From the NCBI GenBank assembly GCA_039822045.1, contig JBCBMY010000003.1, positions 248,001 through 312,000 on the forward strand: a DNA stretch of 64,000 nt. Reading direction: 5' to 3'. Below are positions 9,216 to 16,433 of this stretch, one piece after another. Both the position numbers and the translations under genes were made by a program. Origin of the DNA: HLUCCA09 sp039822045 (GTDB lineage: Bacteria; Pseudomonadota; Alphaproteobacteria; Rhodobacterales; Rhodobacteraceae). The notes beneath the pieces were generated by a model. That model was given only the letters and a program-made list of their open reading frames with translations, did no database searches and was not told where the DNA came from. Position 1 is the first letter of the stretch, and the number at the start of each line of letters is the position of its first letter.

Positions 9216-9895
9216 GTGAGCATCAGCGGCGGAGGGTCGGCCGCCGGGGCTGCGCCCGCGGGGCGAAGGTAGATCGGCGCGGGTCGTGGCGTGTCTGTAT
9301 CGAGGTACCGCGTGGAGGCGATGCGTGCCACTGCCTCTGCCGTCGGATAGAGGGGCGCGCCCACCTTGGCCCTATGAGCCGCGGCAATCCTCTCCGCATG
9401 ATCTCCGACGCAGAGGACATCTGATGACGGCCCTGCACCATTGAAGTCCGGCGCGCCGAGTGCATCAGTCGGTCGGATTTCCGGATTCGCAGGAGGGCGG
9501 CCAAAGCCCTGCAGATAGACTTGCCCAGATCGGGCATCGAGACTGGCGAGGACCGGCGCTTCGGCACCGAAAGCCAACGCCTCTAGCCCCGAAACGCCCA
9601 CCGCCGGTATCCGGCATGCCAGCGACAGGCCCCGCGCCGTTGCAACGGCAAGTCGCGTTCCGGTGAAATTGCCTGGACCGACGCCCACACCGAGCGCATC
9701 GAGGTCGTTGATATTGACGTCCGCAGTCGCCAGCACGTCTTGGATCAGAGGCACCAGTCGCTCTGCCTGTCCGCGCGCCATCTCTTCCCGCGCGCTCGCG
9801 AGCACCTGTGTGCCCGAAAGCAGAACGGCCGCGCAGTGCGCGGCCGTGGTATCGAACCCCAGGATCAGGGGGCGCGTGCCGACGCTGTCAGACAC
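9212..9895 (-). CDS. tsaB: tRNA threonylcarbamoyladenosine biosynthesis protein TsaB
   Basis: About 227 residues of the ASKHA fold; partner and scaffold of TsaD in making t6A37 of ANN-decoding tRNAs. Motifs are ILGFDTTAAHCAAVLL at the N-terminus, the conserved LGVGVGPGNFTGTRLAVATARGL and LASLDARSGQVYLQ. The GTG at 9895 is preferred over a TTG at 9898; both lie inside the 3' end of the upstream nfu-like gene, whose stop is at 9888-9890, so the genes overlap and are probably coupled. rimI follows immediately. Confidence 0.9.
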   Translation of the reverse strand: MSDSVGTRPLILGFDTTAAHCAAVLLSGTQVLASAREEMARGQAERLVPLIQDVLATADVNINDLDALGVGVGPGNFTGTRLAVATARGLSLACRIPAVGVSGLEALAFGAEAPVLASLDARSGQVYLQGFGRPPANPEIRPTDALGAPDFNGAGPSSDVLCVGDHAERIAAAHRAKVGAPLYPTAEAVARIASTRYLDTDTPRPAPIYLRPAGAAPAADPPPLMLT

Positions 9896-10454
9896 CAACC
9901 GGCCGCACCTCGGTAACCTCCGGGATGTAGTGGCGGAGCAGGTTTTCGATGCCCATCTTGAGAGTCAAAGTTGACGACGGGCAGCCCGCACACGCCCCCT
10001 GCATGTGCAAATAGACGACGCCCCGATCGAAACCATGGAAGGTGATGTCACCGCCGTCCTGAGCCACAGCAGGGCGCACGCGGCTGTCGAGAAGCACCTT
10101 GATCTGCTCTACGATCTCGCCGTCTTCGCCCTCATGCACGGCATGGCCGCCTCCTTGCGCGGCACCACCATCGGCCATAACCGGCGCGCCAGACTGATAG
10201 TGCTCCATGATTGCACCAAGGATGGCGGGCTTCACGTGCTCCCATTCGACCGGATCGGCCTTGGTGACGGTGACGAAATCTGTCCCGAAGAACACACCTG
10301 CAACACCCTCGACGCCGAAGATGCGCTCGGCAAGCGGAGACGCCGAAGCGGCCTCGGCCGACTGAAAGTCTGCGGTGCCTGTTTCCAGAACGGTCTGCCC
10401 TGGAAGGAACTTCAGGGTCGCGGGGTTGGGCGTAGATTCAGTCTGGATGAACAT
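9888..10454 (-). CDS. Nfu-type iron-sulfur cluster carrier (NifU C-terminal family)
   Basis: A 188-residue Fe-S assembly protein. The N-terminal Nfu_N domain starts MFIQTESTPNPATLKFLPG. The C-terminal NifU-like domain (about residues 110-188) carries the cluster-binding CAGC in GACAGCPSSTLTLK. It delivers Fe-S clusters to target apoproteins in the cytoplasm. The ATG at 10454 has AAGGA upstream; in-frame codons further upstream are unlike the family. Despite the nif genes elsewhere in the window, this is the housekeeping Nfu type, not the three-domain nitrogenase NifU. Confidence 0.92.
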   Translation of the reverse strand: MFIQTESTPNPATLKFLPGQTVLETGTADFQSAEAASASPLAERIFGVEGVAGVFFGTDFVTVTKADPVEWEHVKPAILGAIMEHYQSGAPVMADGGAAQGGGHAVHEGEDGEIVEQIKVLLDSRVRPAVAQDGGDITFHGFDRGVVYLHMQGACAGCPSSTLTLKMGIENLLRHYIPEVTEVRPVGV

Positions 10455-10597
10455 GGCAAGGTCCTTTCCTCCCGGTCTTCGACATATGCGTGCCGGCTTG
10501 CGCCCTGTCAACGGTTTGGAATGGTTCTAATCTCGGGCGGAACGGTTGGGGAAAAAGACGCTCTCGAGCTGGAGGAGGGTCCGAAGACGCGAGCACC

Positions 10598-11053
10598 TCA
10601 AGTGATCTCTTCGAGCCGTTCTTTCGACATATCTCCGGGCACGATTGTGATGGGCACGGGCAACGTTCCAGAGGCCTTTGTCAGCGACGTCACAAGCGGC
10701 CCCGGCCCACCTTTGCCGGTGCCTGCGCCCAGGACGAGTACGCCGATCTCAGGGTTATCACGGATCAACGCAAGGATTTCGGGCACCGGCTCGCCTTCGC
10801 GGATCACAAGCTTAGGGTCGATTCCCTGGCGGTCGCGCATCCATTTGGCAAAAACCTCAAAGTGTGCCTCGATCCGCTCGCGCGCCTCGGCCCGCATCAC
10901 GTCGCCCACACCAATCCAGTGATTGAACTCGTCCGGCGGAATGACCGACAGGATTTCGACGCCGCCCCTGGTGTTGGCTGCGCGCATCGCGGCAAAGCGC
11001 ATCGCGTTCAGACATTCGCGGCTGTCGTCGAGAACCACCAGAAACTTGCGCAT
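10598..11053 (-). CDS. Universal stress protein (UspA family)
   Basis: A 151-residue single Usp domain. It starts with the typical FLVVLDDSRECLNAMRFAA strand-helix and ends with an ATP-loop-like segment, VLVLGAGTGKGGPGPLVTSL, where the family has G-x2-G-x9-G-S/T. The loop suggests nucleotide binding. It lies between the branched-chain aminotransferase and the nfu-like gene on the same strand. The stress or substrate it responds to is not indicated by the sequence. Confidence 0.88.
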   Translation of the reverse strand: MRKFLVVLDDSRECLNAMRFAAMRAANTRGGVEILSVIPPDEFNHWIGVGDVMRAEARERIEAHFEVFAKWMRDRQGIDPKLVIREGEPVPEILALIRDNPEIGVLVLGAGTGKGGPGPLVTSLTKASGTLPVPITIVPGDMSKERLEEIT

Positions 11054-11145
11054 GGTTTCCCTCCCTCGGACACCCGGTCGCGTCGTCGACTATCGCTTGG
11101 GCATAGGCCCGCTGCAAGCAGGGGTCGCACCCGGGGGCCGCAACG

Positions 11146-12033
11146 TCAGGCGGCGCCAGAGCGCGCCGCTTCTACGCCGGAATGTGCCCAGTCCCAGTAG
11201 AGCGCACGCGCCTTATCGGCAACCGGGCCAACCGGATACACGATGTCGTCGAACGCGGTGACCGACATGACCTTGGTCATATTGCCCGACATGAAGACCT
11301 CGTCCGCTCCCTCGAAATCTTCAAACGTGAGAACAGTTTCCACAACCTCAACGCCCGCCTGCCTCAGATTCAGGATGTGCCGCGAACGCGTAATCCCGGC
11401 GAGGAAGGTGCCGTTGGGCACTGGGGTCATTACCACGCCATCCTTGACCATGAAGATGTTGGACGTGGCTGTCTCGGCCACATTGCCGAGGGCGTCTGTA
11501 ACGAGCGCGTTTCCGAAACCCTTCGCGCGCGCTTCGGCGAGCATTCTGGCGTTATTGGGGTAGAGACAGCCAGCCTTGGCGTTGCAGACGGAGTCGGCCA
11601 GCAAAGGACGGTGAAACTGCGTGCGGGTCAGCGTGATCGTCGTCCCATCGGGCGGCATCGGGATCTCTTCGAGGCAAATTGCAAACCCGGTGGGGCCAAT
11701 CTTGGGAAGGACCGCAGAGAAACCGCCCTCGAGCGCCCAGTACATCGGACGGATGTAGACCGCGGCATCGGGTGCGTACCGTTTCAATCCGTCCCAAACG
11801 AGCGCCACCATCTGATCCACCGAGACTGTTGGTTCGATCATCAGCGCGTGTGCCGAGGCGTTGACACGGGCGCAATGCAGGTCGAGGTCGGGCGCGACGC
11901 CGTAGACATAGCGGGCCCCATCGAACACCGAACTGCCCAGCCACGCGCCGTGATCGGCAGCCCGCATAATCGGCACGTCGCCGTCGTGCCACTGGCCTTC
12001 GAAGTACGTGTGGATGTTCGTGCCAGTTGCCAT
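11146..12033 (-). CDS. ilvE: Branched-chain amino acid aminotransferase (class IV PLP)
   Basis: A 295-residue class IV PLP-dependent aminotransferase. It has GAWLGSSVFDGARYVYG near the N-terminus, the PLP lysine in CNAKAGCLYPNNARMLAEA and the glutamate motif GNVAETATSNIFMVKDG. The expected reaction is interconversion of Leu, Ile or Val with their 2-oxo acids. The ATG at 12033 is chosen because GGAGAGGG sits five bases upstream; an earlier in-frame ATG at 12045 is less well placed. Class IV enzymes also include D-amino acid aminotransferases, so the symbol is a family-level call. Confidence 0.85.
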   Translation of the reverse strand: MATGTNIHTYFEGQWHDGDVPIMRAADHGAWLGSSVFDGARYVYGVAPDLDLHCARVNASAHALMIEPTVSVDQMVALVWDGLKRYAPDAAVYIRPMYWALEGGFSAVLPKIGPTGFAICLEEIPMPPDGTTITLTRTQFHRPLLADSVCNAKAGCLYPNNARMLAEARAKGFGNALVTDALGNVAETATSNIFMVKDGVVMTPVPNGTFLAGITRSRHILNLRQAGVEVVETVLTFEDFEGADEVFMSGNMTKVMSVTAFDDIVYPVGPVADKARALYWDWAHSGVEAARSGAA

Positions 12034-12148
12034 AGCCCTCTCCATGCCTTGCCGCGATAGCCTAAGACCCGTTAGGGCTCAGGGTCCAGACCTCGCAGGG
12101 TTGTTCCCGCAGCACAACTCGGCTGGTCAAGGCACCCGCAAACCAGGA

Positions 12149-12643
12149 TCAAGCAGCTGCGTCGGCGAGAAGAGCGCCGAGGTCGAGACGGGCATTTGTC
12201 ATTTTGAGGCGACCATCGGCGTCGCGCGGCCAATGTGCGCGGGTGCGATCTCGGTAGATTTCCACCCCATTCCCGTCGGGATCATCGAAGTACACGGCTT
12301 CGCTCACGCCGTGGTCGGCGGCTCCCGTAATGGCGGTCCCGGAGTCGTAGACCCGTTTGAGCGCTGCACCCACGCTCGCCCGGTCGGGGTAGAGAAACGC
12401 TGTGTGGTAGAGGCCCGGATGGCCCTTCGGCGCGGGCCTCCCACCGGCTGTGCCCCATGTGTTCAGGCCAAGATGGTGATGATATCCTTGGGATGATAGG
12501 AAGGCCGCCTCCGCACCAAAGCGCTGTTGCACCTCCAATCCGATGACGTTGGTGTAGAACGCGATCGCCCGTTCCAGGTTTGCAACGTGCAGGTGAACGT
12601 GCCCAAGGACGGGGGCGAGATCGTCACTGTGCTGAAAAGCCAT
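12149..12643 (-). CDS. VOC family metalloenzyme (glyoxalase/dioxygenase-like)
   Basis: A 164-residue vicinal-oxygen-chelate protein. Metal-ligand and fold motifs are GHVHLHVANLERAIAFY, the pocket segment HHHLGLNTW, YHTAFLYP and the C-terminal VYFDDPDGNGVEIY, which carries the Glu ligand. This arrangement resembles catechol-2,3-dioxygenase-like members. The ATG at 12643 is chosen because AGGAA lies six bases upstream; the longer in-frame extension is not family-like. The substrate cannot be told. It stands alone on the minus strand behind the trpS terminator. Confidence 0.8.
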   Translation of the reverse strand: MAFQHSDDLAPVLGHVHLHVANLERAIAFYTNVIGLEVQQRFGAEAAFLSSQGYHHHLGLNTWGTAGGRPAPKGHPGLYHTAFLYPDRASVGAALKRVYDSGTAITGAADHGVSEAVYFDDPDGNGVEIYRDRTRAHWPRDADGRLKMTNARLDLGALLADAAA

Positions 12644-12781
12644 GGGAATTCCTGTGTCGTCTGGTTGGATGCCGGTTGGAAGATGCGAGGCTACGCCTGC
12701 AACTTGCAAATCCAAGTATGTTCTCGAGCGTGAGCGCACCATTCCGCGCCAGCGCGCTAATTGTGTGCGGAGAAAACAGAA

Positions 12782-12810
12782 AGGCCGTTCCCGAGTTGAG
12801 GGAACGGCCT
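12782..12810 (-). terminator. Rho-independent terminator downstream of trpS
   Basis: An 11-bp perfect inverted repeat (AGGCCGTTCCC at 12782-12792 with GGGAACGGCCT at 12800-12810) encloses a 7-base loop. On the minus strand it is followed by TTCTGTTTTCT. This fits the end of the murJ/trpS-side transcript. The rest of 12644-12965 holds no gene; a second GC hairpin pair (12897-12932) lies just after trpS. Confidence 0.8.
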
Positions 12811-12965
12811 GGCGCACGCGGGGGACGAGATGCAGCGCCGGCTGCCGAAGCGTCGAATGTTGGGGACAGGCGCGAACGTACGCGACTCGCCAGGCAGCGG
12901 GCGAAGGATCGCCCGCCTTTGCGACGGGCGGGTGTCACGGATTTATCGGATTTGTAACGGTTTTG

Positions 12966-14003
12966 CTAAGGCTTGGCGTGGCCCGCGCCGACCAGACCGA
13001 CGATCTCGTAGACTTGCCCCAAGATCGGCGCGGCGATCTCGCGCGCTTGCGCTGCGCCCCGTGCGAGCACCCGGTCAATCTCGCCCTGATCCTCCATCAG
13101 ATCGGACATTCGCGCTGAGATCGGGGACAGTCGCGCGACCGCAACGTCGGCAAGCGCCGGCTTGAACTCCGAGAACGGCTTGCCAGAAAACTCTGCTATC
13201 ACCGCGTCCGGTGTCATGTCGGCAAGCGCGGCGTAAATGTTGACGAGATTGCGCGCCTCAGCCCGCGCCCCGAGACCTTCAAGGCTGTCCGGGATGGGGT
13301 CCGGATCTGTGCGCGCCTTGCGGATCTTCTGAGCGATGGCGTCGGCGTCGTCGGTAAGGTTGATGCGCGACATATCCGAGGGGTCAGACTTCGACATCTT
13401 CTTGCTGCCGTCTCGCAGCGACATGACCCGCGTTGCCACCCCTTCGATCACGGGCTCTGTCAGCGGAAAGAAATCCACGCCGAAATCGTGATTGAACTTC
13501 GTCGCGATGTCGCGCGTCAGTTCCAGGTGCTGCTTCTGATCCTCGCCGACAGGTACATGCGTGGCGTGATAGACCAGAATATCTGCGGCCATGAGGGCAG
13601 GATACCCGAAGAGCCCGAGGGACGCGTTCTCGGCATTCTTGCCGGCCTTGTCCTTGAATTGGGTCATCCGTTTCATCCAGCCCATGCGCGCGACACAGTT
13701 GAAGATCCAGCCAAGCTGGGCGTGTTCGGCCACCTGCGACTGGTTGAATAGGATGGACTTTTCGGGGTCGACCCCGGAGGCAATGAAGCCGGCCGCGAGC
13801 TCGCGAGTGTTCCGCGATAGCTCGACCGGATCCTGCCAGACCGTGATCGCATGCAGATCAACCATGCAGTAAATGGTCTGGAAGTTGCCCGCCTCTTGCA
13901 TGTCGACGAACCGCTTTATCGCGCCGAGGTAGTTGCCAAGCGTCAGCCCGCCCGACGGCTGGATCCCGGAGAAGACCCGGGGAGTAAAGGCAGTTTCAGT
14001 CAT
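12966..14003 (-). CDS. trpS: Tryptophanyl-tRNA synthetase
   Basis: A 345-residue class I aminoacyl-tRNA synthetase that charges tRNA-Trp. The HIGH-equivalent is in SGIQPSGGLTLGNYLGA and the KMSKS loop is SKKMSKSDPSD. MVDLHAIT, the GEDQKQHLELTRD segment and the length are normal for bacterial TrpRS. The start is the ATG at 14003. It follows murJ on the minus strand but is separated from it by the plus-strand rhomboid-like gene, so it likely has its own promoter in 14004-14142. Confidence 0.96.
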   Translation of the reverse strand: MTETAFTPRVFSGIQPSGGLTLGNYLGAIKRFVDMQEAGNFQTIYCMVDLHAITVWQDPVELSRNTRELAAGFIASGVDPEKSILFNQSQVAEHAQLGWIFNCVARMGWMKRMTQFKDKAGKNAENASLGLFGYPALMAADILVYHATHVPVGEDQKQHLELTRDIATKFNHDFGVDFFPLTEPVIEGVATRVMSLRDGSKKMSKSDPSDMSRINLTDDADAIAQKIRKARTDPDPIPDSLEGLGARAEARNLVNIYAALADMTPDAVIAEFSGKPFSEFKPALADVAVARLSPISARMSDLMEDQGEIDRVLARGAAQAREIAAPILGQVYEIVGLVGAGHAKP

Positions 14004-14142
14004 GGCGCTGTCCGGCGGCTGGCAATCGGTCGGCGGCTCGCTTATCCGGGGGTGGATCTGTCGTCAACCGAACGCAGTCTCAGCCGTTCGCAAGGTTCGG
14101 TTCGACGGTGGAGCCGAGCCGACACAAGGAAAGTCTCGCGCG

Positions 14143-14829
14143 ATGCACGACCCCAATGCGTCTCCGTTCAATGCGCTGCCAATGTCCGTGATTTTGCTGG
14201 CCGGAGCCATATTCGGCCTGGAGATCGTGTTCATGTTGGCGAAGTCGGGCATAATCGGCGGTACGCGCGGCGGAGAAGACTGGCGTGTGTTCGCGCTGCA
14301 GCGCTTCGTCTTTTCGGGCGAGGTCTGGGACTGGATGCGCGAGACGGGACGCTGGCCGCAGGAGCACCTGATGCGGCTCGTCACCTATCCGTTTGTGCAC
14401 TACAGCTTTACCCACATGGTCTTTGTGGCTGTTTTCGTGCTGGCGCTCGGCAAGATGGTGGGCGAAGCATTCTCTGACAGCGCCGTCCTGATTATCTTCT
14501 TCGGGTCATCGATCGTGGGCGCCATTGTGTTCGCCGAACTCACAAATGACCCACGCGGCCTGGCCGGAGGGTTTCCGGGCGCCTACGGCCTGATCGGGGC
14601 ATATACCTTCGTTTTGTGGCTCGGCTACCGGTCGGTCGGCGCAAATCAGTTTCAGGCCTTCCGGCTGATCGGGCTCCTTCTCGGAATACAGCTGCTGTTC
14701 GGGCTAGTGTTCGACACTTCGCAAGACTGGATTGCTGAGATTGCCGGGTTTGCCACCGGCTTTGCGCTGTCGCCCCTCGTGGCGCCTGGGGGACTGAGAC
14801 ACATGTTGGCACGGCTGCGGGATCGATAG
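14143..14829 (+). CDS. Rhomboid-fold membrane protein lacking the catalytic dyad
   Basis: A 228-residue, six- to seven-helix membrane protein. Rhomboid family marks are VTYPFVHYSFTHMVF, the L-G-K-x-V-G-E segment and a GxxG...YGLIGAY block. At the expected GxSG nucleophile it reads GFPG (Pro145 for Ser). In the last core helix, where the catalytic His is expected, the sequence is WIAEIAGF (Glu199). It is therefore probably a non-proteolytic pseudo-rhomboid. The ATG at 14143 is preceded by AAGGAAAG. It is convergent with murJ and divergent from trpS. Confidence 0.78.
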   Translation: MHDPNASPFNALPMSVILLAGAIFGLEIVFMLAKSGIIGGTRGGEDWRVFALQRFVFSGEVWDWMRETGRWPQEHLMRLVTYPFVHYSFTHMVFVAVFVLALGKMVGEAFSDSAVLIIFFGSSIVGAIVFAELTNDPRGLAGGFPGAYGLIGAYTFVLWLGYRSVGANQFQAFRLIGLLLGIQLLFGLVFDTSQDWIAEIAGFATGFALSPLVAPGGLRHMLARLRDR

Positions 14830-14887
14830 CTGCCCTCAGGTGCGTGGCCGCGCCGTTGAGCTTCCGCCCCATGTTTCCGTAGACGGC

Positions 14888-16429
14888 TCAGGCGCGTCGC
14901 ATCGCGCCCCTGATTTCGCCAAGCGCGGCTGCCCCGAGGAATTGTGCGGCCCCAAAATACGTCACCATCCCCGCCGCCACGAGAGCGGCGAGGGCGGCAT
15001 ATCGGACCGTTGGCGTGACGATCGCGACGGAAAGTACGGCGTCGAGAGCAAGGAGCACGGCGCCCATCGCGACGCTAGCCGCAAGAATCCGGGGCGCACG
15101 GGCGCGCAGGCGGCTATCGATCTGGGCGGCGGGGCCAAGCCCTCGAACACCTTGCCAAAGCAGGGCAACCATTACCCAGCCGGCTAGCGTCGTGGCCCAA
15201 GCGGCCGCGGTGAACCCGATCAGCGGCGCAAGGCCGATGGCGAGCACCGCATTCACCACCATGGCGACTAGAGCATATCGGAAGGGTGTTCTTGTATCTG
15301 CCCGGGCGAAGTAAAGCGGTTGAAGGACCTTCTGGAGGACGAAGGCGGGCAGGCCGGCGCCGTAGATCGCAGTGACTTGAGCGGTGCGCGCCACGGCATC
15401 GACATCGAACGCGCCCCGACCATAGAGAACCGAGCAGATCGGTTCTGCGATCAGGATCAGCGCCAGGGCTGCCGGGAGCGTGAGCAGCAGCGCGAACTCG
15501 GTCGCGCGATTGAATGCGGCGCGCCCACCATCGGTGTCTCCCGCTTCGAGCTTTCTCGAAAGGTCAGGCAAGAGAACAACTCCAATCGCAATCGCGACCA
15601 CGCCAAGGGGCAATTGGTAGAGGCGGTCAGCCAGATTGAGATATTGGATCGCACCCTCGAAATAGCTGGCCACCTGGCGACCAACGAGAAGGTTCACCTG
15701 AACAACACCGCCCGCCAGCATCGCCGGCGCAGCGATTACCGCCAATCGTCGGAGGTCGGGGGTGAGGACTGGCAGGCGCACCACAATGCGAAACCCCGCC
15801 CTGGCTGCGCTGATCCATACCAATGCAAGCTGCGCAATGCCTGCCACGGGCACTGCCCACGCCAAGGCGCGGCCGACATCTCCACCGGCAATCGCCGCGG
15901 TCGCAATAAAGGAAATCAGGATCACGTTCAGCAGAACCGGCGCGGCGGCGGCGGCTGCAAACCGGCCCGTGGCGTTCAGAACCCCCGACAAGAGCGCGGC
16001 CAGTGAGATGAAAAGGATGTAGGGGAAGCAAATGCGCCCGAACTCCGTCGCCAGCGCCATTCGCTCATCGGCGGCAAAGCCCGACGCCATGGCCAGCACA
16101 AGCCACGGCATAGCAAGCTGCGCTAGGAGCGTGATGGCGATCAGAAGCGTGGCGAGGCCCGAAAACGCGTCCTGCGCGAAGCCCTCGGCGTCGTCTCCGG
16201 CCTCGAGCTTTTTCGAGAACATCGGCACGAACGCCATGTTGAAGGCGCCCTCCGCAAAGAAGCGGCGAAACATGTTGGGGAGCGAGAACGCCACAACGAA
16301 CGCCTCTGCCACAGGCCCGTCCCCCAGCCGCGCGGCGATTATTATGTCGCGCGCAAAGCCGAGTACGCGTGACAGCATCGTCCACGCCCCGACCGTGAGG
16401 AAGCCCGTCAGCAACCGAATTGGGCGCAT
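14888..16429 (-). CDS. murJ: Lipid II flippase MurJ (MviN)
   Basis: A 513-residue MOP-superfamily transporter with about 14 hydrophobic segments. It moves lipid-linked peptidoglycan precursor across the inner membrane. N-terminal family motifs are TMLSRVLGFARDIIIAARLG and FSLPNMFRRFFAEGAFNMAFVPMF; RADTRTPFRYAL lies in the second half. It starts four bases after glnD ends, so glnD-murJ is one transcription unit, as in many alphaproteobacteria. The length is normal. Confidence 0.95.
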   Translation of the reverse strand: MRPIRLLTGFLTVGAWTMLSRVLGFARDIIIAARLGDGPVAEAFVVAFSLPNMFRRFFAEGAFNMAFVPMFSKKLEAGDDAEGFAQDAFSGLATLLIAITLLAQLAMPWLVLAMASGFAADERMALATEFGRICFPYILFISLAALLSGVLNATGRFAAAAAAPVLLNVILISFIATAAIAGGDVGRALAWAVPVAGIAQLALVWISAARAGFRIVVRLPVLTPDLRRLAVIAAPAMLAGGVVQVNLLVGRQVASYFEGAIQYLNLADRLYQLPLGVVAIAIGVVLLPDLSRKLEAGDTDGGRAAFNRATEFALLLTLPAALALILIAEPICSVLYGRGAFDVDAVARTAQVTAIYGAGLPAFVLQKVLQPLYFARADTRTPFRYALVAMVVNAVLAIGLAPLIGFTAAAWATTLAGWVMVALLWQGVRGLGPAAQIDSRLRARAPRILAASVAMGAVLLALDAVLSVAIVTPTVRYAALAALVAAGMVTYFGAAQFLGAAALGEIRGAMRRA

Positions 16430-16433
16430 ATGC

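Noticed and set aside
9888..10454. Nitrogenase-specific NifU
   Set aside because: The protein has the Nfu_N plus NifU C-terminal layout with one CAGC. It lacks the N-terminal scaffold and 2Fe-2S middle domains of nif-cluster NifU, and it sits with tsaB and rimI.
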